DNA of 64,000 nt from Coemansia sp. RSA 487 (lineage: Eukaryota > Kickxellomycota > Kickxellomycetes > Kickxellales > Kickxellaceae): NCBI GenBank assembly GCA_027577595.1, contig JANBRJ010000091.1, positions 1-64,000 on the forward strand, given 5' to 3'. The position numbers and the translations under genes are program-made. Within the stretch, counting starts at the first letter, position 1, and every line of letters starts with the position of its first letter. Shown here in pieces: positions 20,988 to 30,535 of the stretch. The notes below the pieces were generated by a model. The model searched no databases. It had not been told where the DNA came from and worked only from the letters and a program-made list of their open reading frames with translations.

Positions 20988-22490
20988 CTATAGGTGACTG
21001 TCATACTTTTCTACCAGCTTCATCCAGTTACTGTTTCTGATGACATTAGTTGCAACATCGGGCGCAAGATTAAACTCAATCTCGTAGCCACCAGTCGTCG
21101 GATTAGCCGGCATTACATATGCAATATCAGCAAATGCATGAGGAGCATGGCGCACCAGGGCAGGCATGCCTGCTCCAAAGTCAACACTGTAGTGCGCAAA
21201 CCTGGCTTGGCTGCTTATAATCAACTTGTTTCTGTGTTTTGCATAGCATAGCGTTTGCCTCATAAAATTATCTGGCTCGCTGTTAAGCAAATATCCGAGC
21301 TGGCCAATGTACTGTTCATCAGTGCCTGAAATGGCCTGGTTTATTCTGAAAGCCAGCGTGGATATTGTCTTGTCGCTTGGCTCCACATGAACCAGATCTT
21401 TTGGGAGCATGATGCTTTTCCCAAATACCATGCTTCCCATGTAGTTCCTAACATTGGGATAGTTTATACGCGAGCGGATGTTTACAGCGATCGACGTTAG
21501 AAACCCGGTGGATTTTCCTAAATCGCTTCTGAGGATAGTGCGAATCGCCGAAGGCAATGGCTTGCTCCACCAAGTGGAAGACGCCTCTTCTTTTGCTTGT
21601 GCGATGACGATGGTTACATATGCAGTAATTATGTCGTTCATCGAGTACCGAGTATCTTGCGGTGCATGCTTTTGCACAGATATGCGAAGGACCTCCATTG
21701 TTTTTGAGGGGATGTGAAAGTAGCAGCATGTGCGGTTTGTCACGCCTGATATTGCCTTGAATACCCTCCCACGCGTTTCTGGCGATATCCATGTTAGCCA
21801 TCTAGTAAAAGCATTACCTGTCGACAATGATTCAAGAGTAAACGTATCTAAAGCAGAGGTTTGGTTGATGTGGTAGCTGGTGTGGATTGAGCGGTCGTGA
21901 AAATACTGGCACTGAGGTTGTCGTGCTTCAGTGTTGATATCATGGGGTTGCTGCATCCACCTGGATATCTCGGCCCACCTATTCATAAACTGCGTGTATC
22001 CATATCCGTCGACAAGACAGTGCGCAATGCTGGCAAAGACGAGCACGCCACTGGCGTCTTTGAATCTGATGATGCGAAAATACGCCTGTTTGATACGTCC
22101 ACCGACTAGTCCGGGTGGAGCCGGAACCCCGTACTCTTCACTCAGATCGACAGGAAGGCTATGGATATTGAACCCCGACTCCTTTAAATCCGTATAGCTA
22201 GTATTACAGCATGCGTCCGTGTACACTGGCATGTTCAAGTCGTTTTTATCCACCTCGATGTACATTCTGCTGCTGGAGTCGGCCTTTATATAGCCACAGA
22301 GGATGGGAAATTCCTGCAATGTCTTATAAAAAGCAAGCTCCAATATTTCGGGTGGCATGAACTCATCCCAGGGTACTTTGGCGCTGTTTTCGTACCAGTA
22401 GCAAATGGCTACACGTATAATGGAACATCTGGCATCGAGACCATCGAGATAAACTAGCTGCGGGTTAACAGTGCTAGCAAACGAGTCCAT
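20988..22490 (-). CDS. BAHD-like acyltransferase, array copy 2
   Basis: A 500-residue member of the array with HCLVDG near 156 and DFGAG near 435, so both family motifs are intact. The YWYEN motif near 33, LNMPVYTD near 90 and the C-terminal WMKLVEKYDSHL are shared with the others. It differs from copies 3-5 in the middle region, and by eye no long stretch of near-identity links it to any other copy, so it is an older branch. The start is the ATG at 22490. Its stop faces the P450 stop. Likely a cytosolic, CoA-dependent O- or N-acyltransferase on an unknown acceptor. Confidence 0.85.
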   Translation of the reverse strand: MDSFASTVNPQLVYLDGLDARCSIIRVAICYWYENSAKVPWDEFMPPEILELAFYKTLQEFPILCGYIKADSSSRMYIEVDKNDLNMPVYTDACCNTSYTDLKESGFNIHSLPVDLSEEYGVPAPPGLVGGRIKQAYFRIIRFKDASGVLVFASIAHCLVDGYGYTQFMNRWAEISRWMQQPHDINTEARQPQCQYFHDRSIHTSYHINQTSALDTFTLESLSTGNAFTRWLTWISPETRGRVFKAISGVTNRTCCYFHIPSKTMEVLRISVQKHAPQDTRYSMNDIITAYVTIVIAQAKEEASSTWWSKPLPSAIRTILRSDLGKSTGFLTSIAVNIRSRINYPNVRNYMGSMVFGKSIMLPKDLVHVEPSDKTISTLAFRINQAISGTDEQYIGQLGYLLNSEPDNFMRQTLCYAKHRNKLIISSQARFAHYSVDFGAGMPALVRHAPHAFADIAYVMPANPTTGGYEIEFNLAPDVATNVIRNSNWMKLVEKYDSHL

Positions 22491-22825
22491 GGCTTTAAGA
22501 TGGCGTTAGAAGAGAAAGCTATTTTCTGATACTTTTAGTTCAACAAGTAGCAAAAAAAACGAATAAAAGCATGCATTCACGGAACAAGCAAAGAAATGTT
22601 TGGCGTGATTTCTACAATTGCGCTTTTTCTCTCGTCAGATTCAACTGAACAATGTGGGCTCAAGCACAGGGTGGCTTTCAATTATATACAAAACATCTGA
22701 TTAATTTTCAGTTGTGATGAATGTGAAAAAAAGATGGGATTCCAGGTCAGGACAGTTTATTCCATGAAAGGCAGTGGGGTTTGCATGTAGGCAGAAAAAA
22801 TAAACAAAGTTCCTTCCTATTCGGA
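22491..22825. other. Spacer between acyltransferase copies 2 and 3
   Basis: 335 bases, AT-rich, holding the promoter of copy 2 and the 3' end of copy 3. A T-rich stretch on the coding strand precedes the copy 2 start. No gene or named site was seen. Confidence 0.5.
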
Positions 22826-24322
22826 CTAGATATCCAGATGATATGACTCGACTAGGTCCATCCACTGTTTGTCCCGAGAAACGATGTTAGCCACGTCCAT
22901 TTCAAGGTTCATGATAATATCGTAACCATCCATATCAGGATGGCATGGCATAATCATGATAATGCCTGGGAATGCGCAAAGCATTGGACGGATCAAGAAT
23001 GGGATACCTGCGCCGAAATCTGTTTTGTAATAGCCGGACTTGCTAACGTTGGAAACTGTTAACCTATTGTTGGATTTGTAGTAATAGCATGCCTGGCGTA
23101 TGGGCATGTCGGACTCACTATTGAGCATACAGTTGAGCTGCCCAGCATACTTTGCATCTGTCGCTGCCACAGCATTCTTGATTTCCGAAGAAATCTTTGA
23201 AATATTTTCCAAATTGTTTTCTCCCTGAACAAGCGCTTGAGGGCAACGTATGTGTCTCGATAGTGATAGATTCCCAACAAAGTCTTCGACACTCGGGGTA
23301 TTTACGCGCGCACGCATGTTAACGAAAACCGAAGTTAGTGTATCAGCCAGTGTGCTATCCTTACTTCCGAAAAGAGCACATGTCATCTTGGAGACGAATG
23401 TGTCTTGTTTCTTGGCGTTCGACTTTCTGATGGCTTGTCCAATAACCACTGTTATTAGAGCAACGAGAACATCGTTTATTGAATACCGAGTTCCATGCGG
23501 GGCATACTCTTGAACAGATTCACGGAATGTCTTTATGGCTTGGCTGGACATGTGGAAGCTGCAGCAGGTAAAACTAGTTGACTCTAGCATAGACTTGGTG
23601 ATATAGTTACGCTTATCAAGAGATGGCCATGAGAGGAATCTAGTCATGGCATTTCCGCTGGCCACTGACTCGAGCGCCATAGCATCCAATGCGTCGGTAC
23701 CATGCAATCTATAGCCATTGTGGATGGAACGGTCATGGATAAATGTTCTTTGTAGTAGCTCTGTATCGGTTGGATTATCTTGCATCCATCTGGACGCTTC
23801 GGCCCAGCAATTCATAAACATTAGGAACCCATATCCGTCGGTGATTGCATGAGCAATGCTGGCAAAAACTAAGACGCCGCTATAGTTCTTTAGTCTGCGT
23901 ACGTGAAATATCCCAAGCTTGGCACTTTTCGTAGTTAGCCTGGAAACAATGGGAATACCGCAAGCTTTGTTAAAATCCTCAGGAAGCAGACGTGTGCTAA
24001 ATCCGGCGTCCTTTACTTGCTTAAAGTCGATATCCCAGCTACTATCGGTGTACACTGGCATATTAAGATTGTTTTTGTCTACGCTGACATACTTGCGGCT
24101 ATTCTTGTCTGTCTTGAAACGCCCCGCGAGTATTGGGAAATCCTGGAGCGCGCGATAAAACGACGAGCAGAGCATATCAGAGGGCATAAACGTAGTCCAT
24201 GATTTTTCAGGAGACGTGTTTTCAAACCAGTAGTAGGATGGTATGTACAAACCAGACACACTTTCATCAAACGCGTCTAGAGGAATAAAATCAGATTTCA
24301 CAGAGGCAATAAATTCGTCCAT
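22826..24322 (-). CDS. BAHD-like acyltransferase, array copy 3
   Basis: A 498-residue intact member: HAITDG near 157 and DFGAG near 434. It shares with copy 4 a 229-bp block (23973-24201 here) that differs at only seven positions, while the rest of the two genes is much more diverged; gene conversion is the simplest reading. In the next segment it is closest to the pseudogene copy 5 (SAKLGIFHVRRLKN shared exactly). The protein has YYWFEN near 31, LNMPVYTD near 89 and a tail WMDLVESYHLDI. The ATG at 24322 is the first in frame. No signal peptide or membrane segment. Confidence 0.85.
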   Translation of the reverse strand: MDEFIASVKSDFIPLDAFDESVSGLYIPSYYWFENTSPEKSWTTFMPSDMLCSSFYRALQDFPILAGRFKTDKNSRKYVSVDKNNLNMPVYTDSSWDIDFKQVKDAGFSTRLLPEDFNKACGIPIVSRLTTKSAKLGIFHVRRLKNYSGVLVFASIAHAITDGYGFLMFMNCWAEASRWMQDNPTDTELLQRTFIHDRSIHNGYRLHGTDALDAMALESVASGNAMTRFLSWPSLDKRNYITKSMLESTSFTCCSFHMSSQAIKTFRESVQEYAPHGTRYSINDVLVALITVVIGQAIRKSNAKKQDTFVSKMTCALFGSKDSTLADTLTSVFVNMRARVNTPSVEDFVGNLSLSRHIRCPQALVQGENNLENISKISSEIKNAVAATDAKYAGQLNCMLNSESDMPIRQACYYYKSNNRLTVSNVSKSGYYKTDFGAGIPFLIRPMLCAFPGIIMIMPCHPDMDGYDIIMNLEMDVANIVSRDKQWMDLVESYHLDI

Positions 24323-24704
24323 ATCGATAATGCAGACTGATAAAGAAGAGCTGTAAAATGAGAGTGTATATGTTACGTAGAACTAGAGAAGAAAACTGTG
24401 CTATGGGAGAGTAGCATACAAACCATTATGTTTTATACTCTCCAGCGCTGTTCTTTTCGCTGGAGAATCTTTTCGTGTCGCTGTCAGGCTCCAAAAGCCA
24501 GCAAAATATGTGGAACAATAGTAACAGCAGATAGGTGGCGTAATTGCAAGGATGGCAATGGATCATTTTGTTCTTGGCCCTTCCAAAACAAAAACAATAC
24601 AATAATGCAGATACAAAAAAAACCTACGCAATGCATTATTGTTATTAAACATGCAATATAGGAGCAAAGCGGGAAATATGCAAGCTAAAGAAAAAAGTAT
24701 CTAA
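24323..24704. other. Spacer between acyltransferase copies 3 and 4
   Basis: 382 bases holding the copy 3 promoter and the copy 4 terminator region. The spacer upstream of copy 3 contains a GTGGAACAATAG segment (around 24511) that also occurs upstream of copy 5 (around 28376), followed in each by GTGGCGTA. This may be a remnant of the shared ancestral promoter. No gene. Confidence 0.4.
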
Positions 24705-26207
24705 TCAAACATCAATGTTGTATGAATCAACCAGGTCCATCCATAGCTTGTTTTGAACAACCATTTCAGCCATTTCCTTCTCAAGGGTCATGACAAGGTT
24801 ATATCCACCGTCATCGGGATGCCCACACATAACAACAACAGTATTTGGAAACGAGTGAAGAGCTACACGAACAAAAGTTGGAATACCTGCGCCAAAGTCT
24901 GTTTTGTAATAGCTAGATTTGCTGACATTTGATACGACTAATCTGTTCTTTATTCTGCTGTGGTACATTGCTTGACGCATGTATATGTCGGACTCACTAT
25001 TGAGTAGGTAATTGAGCTGCCCAACGTATTTCTCGTCTGTTCTTGATATAACGGTCCTGACACTGGTGGCTATTGCTGAAATATTTTCTAAAATGTTTTC
25101 GTCCTGAATAAGCGCTTGAGGACTTAAAATGTACCTTGGATAGGATAAGTTTCCAACATAGTCTTTGATATGCGGATTGCTTATGCGCGTACGCATGTTG
25201 GCAATAATCGACGTCAATGTATCGATCGGCACGCTATCGCTACTTCCAAAAAGAGCGCGTGTCATTCTAGGAACAAATCTATTTTGCTTTTTGGCGCTGA
25301 TCTTGTAGATGGATTGGCTGATGGCCATGGTCACAAGAGCAACGAGGATGTCGTTAATGGAAAAATCGATCCCTTGTGGTGCGTATTTTTGTACTGTTTC
25401 ACGAAATGCCTTAATAGCCGGGGTAGTAACATGGAAGCTGCAGCAAATGAATCGGGTGGACCCTATAATAGACTTGATGACACGGTTACGTTTATCCACT
25501 GATAGCCGCGCTAGGAACCTGGTGATTGCACTGCCGTCGGCCGACGATGCAAGCGTCAGGTCGTCCAGCGCATCGGTGTCTTGTGAGCTACATTTGCTGT
25601 ACATAGAACGGTCGTGGATGAATATCCCAATCGGCAATTCTAGTTCTTGTTTGGTCATGTTTTCTTGCATCGACTTTGATATCTCGGCCCAGCGATTCAT
25701 AAAAGCAAAAAACCCGTATCCGTCGATGATTGCATGGGAAATACTGGCAAACACTACGACGCCACTGAAATCCTTGAATCTGCGCACATGGAAAATACCT
25801 AATTTAATGTCAGTGGTGGCAAATACCGAAACGGTAGGAATACCGCAAGCTTCACTGAAATCCTCAGGAAGCAGACGTGTGCTGAACCCGGCGTCCTTTA
25901 CTTGCTTAAAGTCGATATCCCAGCTACTATCGGTGTACACTGGCATATTAAGGTTGCTTTTGTCTACACTGACATATTTGCGGCTATTCTTGTCTGTCTT
26001 GAAACGCCCCGCAAGTATTGGGAAATCCTGGAGCGCGCGATAAAACGACGAGCAGAGCATATCAGAGGGCATAAACGTAGTCCATGCTTTTCCAGGGGCC
26101 TTGTTTTCATACCAGTAGTAAAATGGAGTGTACATACTAGACACGAGTTCGTCAAACCCGTTGAGAGGGAAATCCTGGGAGTTTACAGTGTTGATAAATT
26201 CGTCCAT
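24705..26207 (-). CDS. BAHD-like acyltransferase, array copy 4
   Basis: A 500-residue intact member with HAIIDG near 158 and DFGAG in the C-terminal third (TDFGAGIPTF). I start it at the ATG at 26207 (MDEFINTVNS), which aligns with the starts of copies 1, 3 and 5. The frame continues 46 codons further upstream into a Leu/Ser-rich stretch encoded by GA-repeat DNA, which is more likely 5' UTR than a signal peptide. Its segment at 25858-26086 is nearly identical to copy 3, and the translated tract of about 76 residues has a single substitution (Asn/Ser). Tail WMDLVDSYNIDV. Function as for the family: acyl transfer from CoA to an unknown acceptor. Confidence 0.84.
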   Translation of the reverse strand: MDEFINTVNSQDFPLNGFDELVSSMYTPFYYWYENKAPGKAWTTFMPSDMLCSSFYRALQDFPILAGRFKTDKNSRKYVSVDKSNLNMPVYTDSSWDIDFKQVKDAGFSTRLLPEDFSEACGIPTVSVFATTDIKLGIFHVRRFKDFSGVVVFASISHAIIDGYGFFAFMNRWAEISKSMQENMTKQELELPIGIFIHDRSMYSKCSSQDTDALDDLTLASSADGSAITRFLARLSVDKRNRVIKSIIGSTRFICCSFHVTTPAIKAFRETVQKYAPQGIDFSINDILVALVTMAISQSIYKISAKKQNRFVPRMTRALFGSSDSVPIDTLTSIIANMRTRISNPHIKDYVGNLSYPRYILSPQALIQDENILENISAIATSVRTVISRTDEKYVGQLNYLLNSESDIYMRQAMYHSRIKNRLVVSNVSKSSYYKTDFGAGIPTFVRVALHSFPNTVVVMCGHPDDGGYNLVMTLEKEMAEMVVQNKLWMDLVDSYNIDV

Positions 26208-26708
26208 ATCCACGGTAAAATGGGCAAAGCTGTCAGGAACACGAGCTGTAAAGCTATTAAATGATGTGGAGAAGAGAGAGCGAGAGAGAGAAAGGAGGAA
26301 CAGAGAAAGATACAGCAAATATGTTTTTTGTTCACCAGTATCCAAGAAACAAGCAAGCCCCGTTTTTCCTTTAAGATTGCGTGTTTCTGTCTATTTCCCA
26401 AAAAAAAAAAATACAACTTATGTCTAACAATGATATACATTAACGAGTGGCTTGTTTGTTTTTTTTTTTTTGGAAATAGTTGTCAGAAAGCATAAGCAAA
26501 CAATGAACAAACTATTTGAGAAATATTAAATGTAGATGTCGAATAAATATGAATGAAAGGAAAAAGGGCCACTAAATAAATCACAGCTGATTCAACATAA
26601 ATCTTACCTGCAAGAAAAAGTTACCATGCACCAACCAGCTGCGGGATTTAGAAAAATGACACTGTTATAGCTACAGAGCATTATAGATAGCTAATAAAAA
26701 GATGAAAA
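26208..26708. other. Spacer between copy 4 and the copy 5 pseudogene
   Basis: About 500 bases. It starts with a GAGA-type run (about 26269-26310) upstream of copy 4, followed by two A/T homopolymer runs (near 26400-26412 and 26458-26472). No coding frame of note. Confidence 0.5.
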
Positions 26709-28204
26709 TCATGCATCAAAATAGCATGAATCGACTAAATGTATCCGCTGTTTATGGTGAGCAACAATGTTAGCCACATCTCTTTCAGGTGCCATGACAA
26801 TATTGTATCCGCCGATATCAGGGTGGAATAGCACAGCATGGATCAAATTCGGGAAGGAGCGGAACACTGGACGTTCCAAAGTAGGAGTACCTGTGCCAAA
26901 ATTCAACTTGTAGGCGCCATATTTGCTAATTGATGTCACTGTTGCCTTGTTCTTGTGCTTGGCATTATGAATAGCAATATTGATGCGTGCACTAGGTTCG
27001 CTGTTAACCAGGTGGTTAAGATTGCCGACGGACCGCCTATCCACAGTTGAAACCAGGTCCTTGATACTAGTAGCTATTGTGGGAACTTTCGCCGTGTTGA
27101 GCTCAGCTTGGATAAGCACCTGAGAGCACAGCACGCCTTTTCCGAACAGAAAGCTGCCAACAAAGTATTTAGAGCTTGGCTTGTTGATTCACGGACGTAT
27201 ATCAATGGACGCTACTTCTAGCGTATCTTTTTGGCGTGCTGCCTTTTCTGAAAAAGAGCAACGCACTTTGGAGACTAATATGTTTTGTTTCTCTGTGGTA
27301 TTTTTGTGGGTAGCTTGTCCAACGACCATGGCTATTAGCGCGGTAGCAACTTCATTCGCGGAGAAGCGGATTCCCATCGGTGCGTACTCTTGCACTGATT
27401 CACGGAACATAGTAAAGGTTTGGGCAGGTATGTGGAAGCAGCAGCAAGCGATCTTACCAGGCCCAGCCTTTATAGTGTAAAAGCTGTTGCGTTTATCGCC
27501 TGGAAGCCATGAGAGAAATCTAGTGGTTGCGTTGCCTTTGGCCGCTGACTCGAGTGTCATAGTATCCAATACATCGGCATTATCGTCTCTATGGTCATTG
27601 TGGATAGAGTGGCCGTGAACGAATCTTCTTAGTAATAGCTCTGTATCGATTAGATTATCTTGCATCCGCTTGGACACTTTGGCCCAGCGGTTCGTAAACA
27701 CAAAGTAACCCGCATGTGTCAACAGTTCCATGAGGAAATGCTGGCAAACACTAAAACACCGCTACAGTTCTTTAGTCTGCGTACGTGGAATATCCCAAGC
27801 TTGGCACTTTTAGTAGCTGGCCTGGAAACAGCGGGAATACTGCAAGCTTTGTTAAAATCCTCAGGAAGCAGGAGTATGTTGAGCCCAGTGTCATTTATCT
27901 GTTTAAAGTCAATGTCCCAAGCAGTGTCGGGGTGCACTGGCATATTAAGGCTGTTCTTGTCCACTTTGACATATTGACAGCTATTCTTGTCTATCTTAAA
28001 ATGCCCTACAATTATTGGGAAATTCTGGAGCACACGATAAACCGACAAACAGAGTATCTCGGAAGGCATAAATATAGTCCAAGGCTTGCCAGGAGACTTG
28101 TTCTTAAACCAACAGTAGCAAGAGATGTAAGTGGAAGAACATACATTGGCGAAGTCATCTAAACAGATATCCTGCGACTTTACAGTGTCAATAAATACGT
28201 TCAT
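26709..28204 (-). pseudogene. Acyltransferase array copy 5, inactivated
   Basis: A full-length relative of copies 3 and 4 can be followed from MNVFIDTVKS (ATG at 28204) to the usual tail (LVDSCYFDA), but the frame is broken twice. Near 27725-27735 there is a frameshift exactly where the catalytic HxxxD should be: the intact copies read ASI(A/S)HA(I)xDGYGF, this one reads ASISSWNC and stops, and the continuing frame resumes at FTNRWAK. At about 27189-27191 an in-frame TGA stands where a conserved Arg codon precedes N.PS..(D/K)(F/Y)VG, consistent with CGA to TGA. The DFGxG motif has drifted to NFGTG. The rest is still well conserved, so the loss looks fairly recent. Closest to copy 3. Confidence 0.85.
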
Positions 28205-29188
28205 ACTTTTTTCTAAAAGTAAAGAGCTGGCATAACGAGATAGCGAACTGGAAAATTGCTGCCAGGTAAAATGGAGGCGTAAAAGGGAAAGAAATGAACA
28301 AAACCACATCTATATTCTACACATCATTTGTTTCAAGCATCATCCTTTTTGGAATGTTTTAATGAAAGCAAACCGTGGAACAATAGCAAGATACACGGGA
28401 TGTGTGGCGTACTCGCAACGACAACAATAGGTCTATTTATTCTTTGCACTTCGAGGGTAACGATGGCTATAAGCAGTGAAAGCCAGCCACCATATGTGTT
28501 TGGATATTTGGGACCACGGCCTGGGATGGTGGGACCTTCTTTGTGGCTCACTGCTTTTAAGCCGAGCCGTGCAATCATTGTGATCAGATTACCGATCAGT
28601 TGTCAATTTTTGGAAAGAAAAAAGTCACTTGGGAGGATTTTCCGCCCACTTTTATGAGGCACGAAAATGAAAAACGATATATGTACCTGCCGTCCAATAA
28701 AGAAGCAGCTACGTGATCTCAAGCATGTTTTTCCCACCTTTCTCCCCAAAAATAGTGACAGAATGGCCCCGAGTCATGCTTTGTGTTTTCTTTCCATTTT
28801 TTTTCTCCCCCTCGTTTATACCTTTCTTTTCAGCTTCCTTTCTTTTTATTTCTTTTTGCAAAAAGGCACACTTTTCTCTTCCACTTTCCAAAGCCCACCT
28901 TTTTCTTCTTTTCCATTGCAAAAAAAAGTTTGTAAAATTCCACTTATTTCTGTACATTTATAAAATTTATCGTTTGTTTGGGAAGCGTTGGAGCAACTAA
29001 AAAAAGGGGAACTCCTGACCGCGTAGCTGTTATATTTATCCCGGCGAAAAAGTTCACGCTCTGTTATATAAATCATACGAATTCTAACCTTCCTTTTATC
29101 TGGCGTACGCAAATACTAAGAAAAGAGCACACGGCGGCTGTTTCTCTCTTTTTTTTTGGGTGGAAGGACGAAACAAATAGCATAGAAA
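28205..29188. other. About 1 kb spacer after the acyltransferase array
   Basis: Upstream flank of copy 5 and promoter of the UPF0658 gene. It is T- and pyrimidine-rich at 28740-28930. A TATATAA at about 29065-29071, roughly 120 bases before the next start codon, is a possible TATA box. Frames of about 100 codons here lack any domain. Confidence 0.5.
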
Positions 29189-30205
29189 ATGGCGATTAGC
29201 GAAAGCTTGCAAAAGATGCCCCTGGCGGGCAAACTATGCTGCTGGCTAGCATGCATGCAGTCGCTGACGGTCATAGGGCTGGAGATATCGATACTTGTGA
29301 TAGTACTACGCAACGTGGAAAACGTATTCAGCTCGTGGTCCAGCGACAAATGTGTTGCGATATATTTCATGCTGTTGATTATTGCGTCGTTATACCAGCT
29401 GTTCCTTATGGTGAGCGGCGTGATGAACGGCGACACAATCCAAGTCATCGGGTTCTGCCTGTTCAACCTGTTTGTGGTATCGCTTACAATCTTCCGGTTC
29501 TTCCAGGTTCGCACGTGGCTGCTCGACAATGTTATTGTTGTGGGACACGATGTATTTGATATGATTCGTGCGCAAATGATTGCAACTATTGCGGTGACTG
29601 CGGGAATGACCGTGGTGTTTGCGGTGCTGACGTACTTTGTGTACCATGCATTTGGTTGGGAAATATACAAGCGCGTGGGCGCTGATATGAAGATCCGCCG
29701 TATGTACATCAACTACCGGCTTCTTGTGCTGCTGCTGAAAATCGATTTCTTCATGTTTATCGGGTTTGCGGTCTCCTACATCATTCTTATTCTCAAGTCC
29801 ACAGACCCCGAGTTCGCTATCACCGTAGCATTCGTACCCGTTACGCTCTTTGTGCTGTCGCTGGCGTTCTGGGCGCTACGGCGCGAGTCTGCCGCCACTA
29901 TGTGGGTATTTGTGTTCCTTTTGTGTGCAAGCACCGCGTACTTTGTGTACAAGTGTGCACGGATGTATGACCCAAAGCAAAGCGTAAAGTATGCCAGCCA
30001 GATTCCAATGATGACGTACTATACGGTTATTTCGCTCTTTGTGATGGCTGCCACGCTGCACCAGGCCATCATTTGTTTGGCAAACTTTGGATACGGACTG
30101 AAGGAGCGCATAGAGATTACCCGTGGAAAGCGCAGCGATATGGAACAGATCCAGGACTATTACATCAACGCTGCTGGCGATAGGCGCATGAACCTCGATG
30201 GCTAA
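29189..30205 (+). CDS. UPF0658-type Golgi membrane protein
   Basis: The 338-residue protein has about seven hydrophobic segments and the pattern of the fungal UPF0658 Golgi apparatus membrane protein family. The recognisable part is the cytosolic loop GWEIYKRVGADMKIRRMYIN followed by LLLKIDFFMFIGFAVSYIIL. Further on come the RRES loop, an ATLHQAIICLANFGYGLKER end and a short hydrophilic tail. The family's biochemical role is unknown; fission yeast members localise to the Golgi. The start is the ATG at 29189. Length agrees with the family. It is GC-richer than the preceding array and looks like a conserved core gene. No intron. Confidence 0.8.
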   Translation: MAISESLQKMPLAGKLCCWLACMQSLTVIGLEISILVIVLRNVENVFSSWSSDKCVAIYFMLLIIASLYQLFLMVSGVMNGDTIQVIGFCLFNLFVVSLTIFRFFQVRTWLLDNVIVVGHDVFDMIRAQMIATIAVTAGMTVVFAVLTYFVYHAFGWEIYKRVGADMKIRRMYINYRLLVLLLKIDFFMFIGFAVSYIILILKSTDPEFAITVAFVPVTLFVLSLAFWALRRESAATMWVFVFLLCASTAYFVYKCARMYDPKQSVKYASQIPMMTYYTVISLFVMAATLHQAIICLANFGYGLKERIEITRGKRSDMEQIQDYYINAAGDRRMNLDG

Positions 30206-30535
30206 AAAAAGCTTTTTCTCTAGCTTCTTGTTTGTTTTTAAAAAACGTTGTATCTTTTTTTACAAGCCATTAGTCTACTGGTTTTTTCTTATGATGTGTT
30301 GTCAGGCGCTTATTTTGACAACGGCCCGCCAGTTCATAGCGTAGAGGGGAAAAAGGGAGACGGAGATGCACACTTGCAGTTTGACATGTCAATAAGATAT
30401 GCCGGAAAGCGAAGGTGTGGTTTCTCTTTTGCTCAAACGACGCAATAGCTTCCATGTGTTTTTTTTTCCTGCTTTCTTGTTATTTGTTTGTTTTTTATTT
30501 GCGTTGTTAATTCGTTTTATTACTTTCAGGCTGAA
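30206..30535. other. Spacer upstream of the large secreted protein gene
   Basis: 330 bases, T-rich. A good 3' splice-like sequence (TACTTTCAG, 30521-30529) sits seven bases before the next start codon, so a 5' UTR intron or a short upstream exon is possible. I could not pin down a donor. Confidence 0.4.

Noticed and set aside
26208-26345. N-terminal extension of acyltransferase copy 4 resembling a signal peptide
   Set aside because: Encoded by a GA-type repeat; all other copies start at the following MDxF, so it is probably 5' UTR.
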